A stretch of 10,394 nt of DNA from Planctomycetaceae bacterium (GTDB lineage: Bacteria > Planctomycetota > Planctomycetia > Pirellulales > Pirellulaceae). The notes beneath the pieces are model-generated. The model had not been told where the DNA came from. It saw only the letters and a program-made list of their open reading frames with translations, and did no database searches. Shown in pieces: positions 7,345-10,394 of the stretch. The stretch is taken from NCBI GenBank assembly GCA_002685655.1, contig NYXM01000094.1:1-10394 (forward strand), written 5' to 3'. Numbering within the stretch: position 1 is the first letter of the stretch; each line of letters opens with the position of its first letter. The position numbers and the translations under genes are program-made.

Positions 7345-8097
7345 ATGAAAGTTCGCTTGGTACTGATCATCTTTTCCATGGCGCTTGTAGGTGGCGCAAC
7401 GACGACGTGGGCGCAAGGCGGACGTGGCCCGAGAACATCGCAAGGCAATGGACCGGGGCGCGGACCATCGCGGATGCACGACCGTGGATCCGCACGAGGC
7501 GGACACGGCCCGGCAGTAAGGCGAGGTGGTGGACCGCAGCGAGGTCCGTCACGGATGTACGGCCATGGGCCCACTCGTGGCGGTCACGGTCCAGCGGCCG
7601 ACCGAGGCGGTGGGCCAGGGCGCGGACCATCGTGGACGCGCAACCGTGGACCCACACGAGGCGGACATGGCTCAACAGCCAACCGAGGTGGTGGACCGCA
7701 GCGAGGTCCGTCAGGGATGCACAACCGAGGACCCGCACGAGGCGGACACGGCCCAGCGACCAGGCGAGGTGGTGGACCAGGGCGCGGACCATCGCAGATG
7801 GGCAACCGTGGATCCACACGAGGCGGACATGGCTCAACATCCAACCGAGGTGGTGGACCGCAACGAGGTCCGTCAGGGATGCACAACCGTGGACCCGCAC
7901 GAGGCGAGCATGGCCCAGCGGCCAGACGAGGCGGTGGACCGGGACGCGGACCGTCATCCATAGGAGACTCTCAACAGCGGCGCGGTCCGTCGCGAGCGCG
8001 AAGCCGCGGATCGGAGGAAGGCCGACCGCAGGCCCGTACCACTCACGGAAACCGGACTGGAAACGAGGAACGTCATCAATCCAAAAAGGATGACTGA
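7345..8097 (+). CDS. Secreted Gly/Arg/His-rich tandem-repeat protein, function unknown
   Basis: A 250-residue protein not assignable to a known family. The signal peptide is at 1-23 (MKVRLVLIIF start, cut after TTWA). Residues 34-195 are six exact-length 27-residue repeats plus a partial seventh at 196-213. The unit pattern is GGGP(Q/G)RGPSxMxxRGPxRGGHGPAxxR. Units alternate between a PQRGPS form (2, 4, 6) and a PGRGPS form (1, 3, 5, 7), so the true period is 54 residues. Variation gathers at positions 10-13 and 24-26 of the unit. Each unit has a His in GxHG (usually GGHG) and often a second His. The C-terminal 35 residues are hydrophilic and charged. The protein is very basic and should be disordered. 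RGG-like repeats can bind nucleic acids, and His/Gly repeats can bind metals or polyanions, but both are guesses. It heads an operon: the next gene starts 18 bases on. The strong ribosome binding site and signal peptide settle the frame. Confidence 0.82.
   Translation: MKVRLVLIIFSMALVGGATTTWAQGGRGPRTSQGNGPGRGPSRMHDRGSARGGHGPAVRRGGGPQRGPSRMYGHGPTRGGHGPAADRGGGPGRGPSWTRNRGPTRGGHGSTANRGGGPQRGPSGMHNRGPARGGHGPATRRGGGPGRGPSQMGNRGSTRGGHGSTSNRGGGPQRGPSGMHNRGPARGEHGPAARRGGGPGRGPSSIGDSQQRRGPSRARSRGSEEGRPQARTTHGNRTGNEERHQSKKDD
7444..7929 (+). repeat. Coding tandem repeat: 6 x 81 bp, organised as 3 x 162 bp
   Basis: Six 81-bp units in register, 486 bases in all, with no length variation. Odd units share CGCGGACCATCG and even units share CGAGGTCCGTCA at the same place, so the array behaves as three 162-bp dimers. 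Units 3-4 and 5-6 are the most alike, suggesting the latest duplication. A partial seventh unit follows to about 7983. Confidence 0.88.
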
Positions 8098-8103
8098 CGA
8101 TCG

Positions 8104-8108
8104 AAGGA
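8104..8108 (+). promoter_or_regulatory. Ribosome binding site deciding the 8116 start
   Basis: AAGGA, 7 bases before the ATG at 8116; it favours this start over an in-frame TTG at 8110. Confidence 0.6.
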
Positions 8109-8115
8109 ATTGACC

Positions 8116-8604
8116 ATGCAACGGAAATCTTCGAGACTCCGCTTTTGGTTTGCAATGATCACCTTACTGGCGGTCAGTTTTTCAGTGTCGTTTGTCGGAG
8201 ATCGGTTGAAAGCAAAGGCTACAATGCACAGGGCAACGGTGAGACACTTTGAGCAACATACTTCTTCACGCGATGCCACGGAGTTCTACGAGTTTGTCGA
8301 AGCGTTGCCTTCTCATCAGGCCCTCAGATCGAGCCTGGAGGATGTCCCCGCCGCCAGCGCAGAGCTATTAAGGGCCGCCGTCCTGGACGACGAGGAGTTG
8401 CTATCCTTGCGCACACACAACTACCGTCAGTCCTTGCGCCGGGTGCGCGACAACTTCGAGGTGCTGGCAGGACGGATCGGACGAGACCGTGTCTGCCATG
8501 CCTTCCAGGAGTTGACCACGCGCATGGACGAGCAGTGGGAATTCACTTGGCAATCCGACGAGGTCGTTCTTCGCACGACAGCTCAGGAGGAGACTGTCCC
8601 ATGA
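8116..8604 (+). CDS. Small membrane-anchored protein, function unknown
   Basis: A 162-residue protein I do not recognise. A basic N-terminus (MQRKSSRLRF) precedes one membrane helix at about 10-28, so the rest (about 29-162) should face the periplasm. That part is mainly helical and rich in Glu, Arg and Leu, for example ELLRAAVLDDEELLSLR (83-99), with one cysteine (C127). Size, topology and place opposite an ECF sigma gene would suit a sensor or co-sensor of envelope stress, but there is no recognisable zinc-finger anti-sigma or CnrX/Spy-type motif, so this is only positional. It sits 18 bases after the repeat-protein stop and overlaps the HEAT-protein start by 4 bases (ATGA), so all three are likely one transcript with coupled translation. 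Confidence 0.78.
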   Translation: MQRKSSRLRFWFAMITLLAVSFSVSFVGDRLKAKATMHRATVRHFEQHTSSRDATEFYEFVEALPSHQALRSSLEDVPAASAELLRAAVLDDEELLSLRTHNYRQSLRRVRDNFEVLAGRIGRDRVCHAFQELTTRMDEQWEFTWQSDEVVLRTTAQEETVP

Positions 8605-9620
8605 GATTGCGCTTTCCAGCAGCTGCAGTCGGCGTTCTTGTCTGCTACTTCTTCCTTGACATTGCAATGGGAGTTCTCCTGAGTGAGAAGCGCGATCGAG
8701 CCGAGGTGTTGAGAAGACGGACTGCGGAAGAGTGGATTCGAGAGCTACAAGTCGTCGGCGATCCAACCCGGCGATTACGCGCAACGGATGCGCTGTGGCA
8801 GTTCGGCGAGAGTGTCGTACCGGATGTCGCGCGGTGTCTCCACCACCCGGCGAGGCAAGTCCGCGAATCGGCCTGCCTGGCCTTGAGCCGGATGGGGCCG
8901 ACAGCACAAGCGGCAGTCCCTGATCTCATTGAACTCGTGGGAGGACCCACCGAGCCGGCGCGGTTGGAAGCCATCCGGACACTGTCGCGCATCGGTCCTG
9001 CGGCCACGCTCTCGGTGGAGGTCCTGTCGGAAGCGACGCGCGATACCGATCCGACGATTCGGCAGTCAGCGATCCACGCCTTGAGTCAACTCGGCGCGTC
9101 GGCCGCACCGGCACTCTGCAGCCTTTTGCAAGATGATGATTTGCGAGTTCGGATGTACGCTGTCAAGGCATTGGCTTGGGCCGACGCGGATCCCACGACG
9201 ATATGCGATGCACTTGAGCCACTCGCCGCGTCTGACAACGCAGACCTGCGCGAGGCAGTATTCGTCGCATTTTCAGGCCAAGGGTCCAGAGCGGTCAACA
9301 ATCTGAAAAGGCTACTGCGTAACGACAATCCGGCTATCCGCAGGCAAGCCGCGCTGACACTTTGCAAGCTCGGCGCGAGTGCGCAAGCCGCGGCACCCAC
9401 CTTGGTCGCTGCATTGAACGACACCGACGTGAGCGTTCGCTTCTGGGCGCTGCGGGCTCTGGCAGAGCTCGAGTTGCCTGATATCGCGGATCGAACGCGG
9501 ATCATTGCCGCACTCGACGATCCAGAACCTGACATTCGTTGGCAAGCAGCCGACACGCTTGCTCGAACTCGCGAATCGGGCTTCGTTGCTCATCACCGGA
9601 CAGATCGTATGAACCAATGA
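8601..9620 (+). CDS. Membrane-anchored HEAT-repeat protein
   Basis: A 339-residue protein with one N-terminal membrane helix or uncleaved signal (about 6-27, after MRLR) and then about seven to eight HEAT-like helical repeats over about 41-322. Repeat hallmarks recur about every 30-37 residues: a (D/N)-x-x-(I/V/L)-R motif then A-x-x-A-L-x-x-(L/M)-G, as in RRLRATDALWQFG (57-69), RESACLALSRMG (88-99), DPTIRQSAIHALSQLG (150-165), LRVRMYAVKALAWA (181-194), NPAIRRQAALTLCKLG (243-258), VSVRFWALRALAEL (277-290) and PDIRWQAADTLA (310-321). Such superhelices act as protein-binding scaffolds; no catalytic motif is seen. By the positive-inside rule the repeats face the periplasm. The ATG at 8601 is preferred over an upstream in-frame start at 8535, because AGGAGG (8585-8590) precedes it and it forms an ATGA overlap with the preceding gene. 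Partner unknown. Confidence 0.88.
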   Translation: MRLRFPAAAVGVLVCYFFLDIAMGVLLSEKRDRAEVLRRRTAEEWIRELQVVGDPTRRLRATDALWQFGESVVPDVARCLHHPARQVRESACLALSRMGPTAQAAVPDLIELVGGPTEPARLEAIRTLSRIGPAATLSVEVLSEATRDTDPTIRQSAIHALSQLGASAAPALCSLLQDDDLRVRMYAVKALAWADADPTTICDALEPLAASDNADLREAVFVAFSGQGSRAVNNLKRLLRNDNPAIRRQAALTLCKLGASAQAAAPTLVAALNDTDVSVRFWALRALAELELPDIADRTRIIAALDDPEPDIRWQAADTLARTRESGFVAHHRTDRMNQ

Positions 9621-10069
9621 CATTACACGGCGATTGGCGAACCGCCCTCTGACGTTGGCCCCTCGAGTCAACGGTGGGTTACTCGCTCAACAGCACCGCA
9701 CAGCTGTTCCCCTTGAACTCGTAAAACTCACAGTTTATTCACCCCTCAGTGGTGGTTTCGTCGGTCGCCACTTGCCCCTCTTCCAGGTTGCCAAGAACTG
9801 CGAGAAATTCCCAAGATTCAATGAAACATTCGTTTCATGCCAGGGTTTAGTGGTTTCGTGCGGCAAATCCAGCGGCATCGCACGCATTCGCGGCGGCCTG
9901 AGCGACTTGTCAAGACGCAGGCATACGCCACTGGTCCACGCGGCAGACACCGCGCAATTCGTAGCCGTCGGCCGATCATTCATTCGTTTCAATAAGCAGG
10001 TCTATTGTGTTCCGGCTGCAAGAGAGTAGTGTGGCGTTTTAGCGCGGTACACATGAAAGGACATTCGAG
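9621..10069. other. Intergenic region before the EF-hand gene
   Basis: 449 bases with no supported gene. A frame from a TTG at 9634 to 10029 has no ribosome binding site, signal peptide or recognisable motif and is judged chance. It contains the small palindrome at 9821-9838. The promoter of the 10070 gene is probably in the last 100 bases, but I see no clear boxes. No clear terminator follows the HEAT gene. Confidence 0.45.
9821..9838. repeat. Short perfect palindrome, possible operator
   Basis: ATGAAAC, loop ATTC, GTTTCAT: a perfect 7-bp inverted repeat about 230 bases before the EF-hand gene. It could be a regulator site or chance. Confidence 0.3.
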
Positions 10070-10394
10070 ATGAAATGCACTTTTGCTTTGTTTGTGGGTG
10101 TGGCCCTGTTGGGATTTAGCAGCGGTTGTACGAAGGATGATTCGTCGCAGACCAATAGCGGCGACACGAGTCTTGAGAACGGCGACGGGGAATCTCCGGA
10201 ACCTGAGACCATGGGCGGTGGACCAGGTGGTTTTGGCGGAGGAGGTGGCGGCGGTTTTGTTGGCGGAGGTGGCGGCGGTTTTGTTGGCGGAGGTGGCGGA
10301 GGTGGCGGAGGCGGCTTCGATCCAGCCGCAATCTTCGATCGTCGCGATGAAAATCAGGACGGCAAACTGACGGGTGACGAATTAGCTGGTCGCA
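10070..10394 (+). CDS. Glycine-rich EF-hand putative lipoprotein, 3' end outside the window
   Basis: The first 108 residues of a protein that runs past the window end. An export signal of about 19 residues precedes C20 in GFSSGC, a lipobox-like site (the -3 residue is Ser rather than Leu, so lipidation is likely but not certain). An acidic, polar spacer follows (21-47), then a glycine tract at 49-82 with FV inserts. The EF-hand loop DENQDGKLTGDE (93-104) has all the usual calcium ligands: D1, N3, D5, G6, L8 and E12. Planctomycetes encode many secreted proteins with repeated EF-hands of this kind, and more hands may follow beyond 10394. AAAGGA lies 8 bases before the ATG. Role unknown; calcium-dependent structural or adhesive function on the cell surface is a guess. 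Confidence 0.82.
   Translation, partial: MKCTFALFVGVALLGFSSGCTKDDSSQTNSGDTSLENGDGESPEPETMGGGPGGFGGGGGGGFVGGGGGGFVGGGGGGGGGGFDPAAIFDRRDENQDGKLTGDELAGR
10232..10303 (+). repeat. Three tandem 24-bp units encoding F(V/G)GGGGGG
   Basis: Units at 10232-10255, 10256-10279 and 10280-10303 each begin TTT and continue with glycine codons. The second and third differ by one base. They lie inside the EF-hand gene and lengthen its glycine linker; slippage could change the copy number. Confidence 0.7.

Noticed and set aside
7444..7929. CRISPR array
   Set aside because: The units are contiguous, in-frame coding repeats with no spacers.
7311..8093. Trp/Arg-rich 260-residue frame over the tandem repeat
   Set aside because: TTG start, no signal peptide and no ribosome binding site, whereas the 7345 frame has both.
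7367..8155. 262-residue minus-strand frame over the tandem repeat
   Set aside because: Open only because the 81-bp unit lacks stops in that frame; TTG start, antisense to the operon.
9634..10029. Possible 131-residue gene after the HEAT gene
   Set aside because: TTG start, no ribosome binding site, no recognisable motif, composition not gene-like.

Overview
The window looks like chromosomal DNA of a planctomycete (Planctomycetota), GC-rich at a little under 60% by eye. The grounds are the mix of families: a transmembrane Ser/Thr kinase with a Cache-like external sensor, an ECF sigma factor of the planctomycete-expanded type, a phosphate-selective-porin-like barrel, a TolC-helix-like small secreted protein, HEAT-repeat and EF-hand/glycine-rich envelope proteins, and palindromic intergenic repeats. 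No rRNA, tRNA, CRISPR array, transposase or phage gene was seen. The assignment comes from family recognition only, without a database search.

Layout. 71-970 (minus) is a FadL/OMPP1-like outer-membrane protein that seems to lack its C-terminal strands. It is divergent from 1418-3613 (plus), a receptor-type Ser/Thr kinase. A gene-poor gap, 3614-4199, carries three copies of an inverted-repeat element, one with a perfect 28-bp stem. 4200-5744 (plus) is an OprO/OprP-like porin. It converges on 5813-6238 (minus), a 141-residue secreted helical protein with two TolC-like repeats. Two hairpins sharing a GGTCGGGAGACC core sit between that gene and 6454-7092 (minus), an ECF sigma factor.

Divergent from the sigma gene is a compact three-gene operon on the plus strand. 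7345-8097 is a secreted Gly/Arg/His-rich protein made of 27-residue tandem repeats. 8116-8604 is a small membrane-anchored protein of unknown function. 8601-9620 is a membrane-anchored HEAT-repeat protein whose start overlaps the previous stop by 4 bases. After a 449-base gap comes 10070-10394 (plus), the start of a glycine-rich putative lipoprotein with an EF-hand, cut by the window end.

How they may work together. Nearly every product except the sigma factor carries a signal peptide or membrane anchor, so this is largely an envelope-oriented neighbourhood. The most interesting unit is the sigma factor facing the repeat-protein / membrane-protein / HEAT operon. It has the layout of an ECF sigma factor with linked envelope targets or a linked sensor, but no recognisable anti-sigma domain is present and the link is inferred from gene order. 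The 8116-8604 protein and the repeat protein are the two products I cannot assign to a known family.
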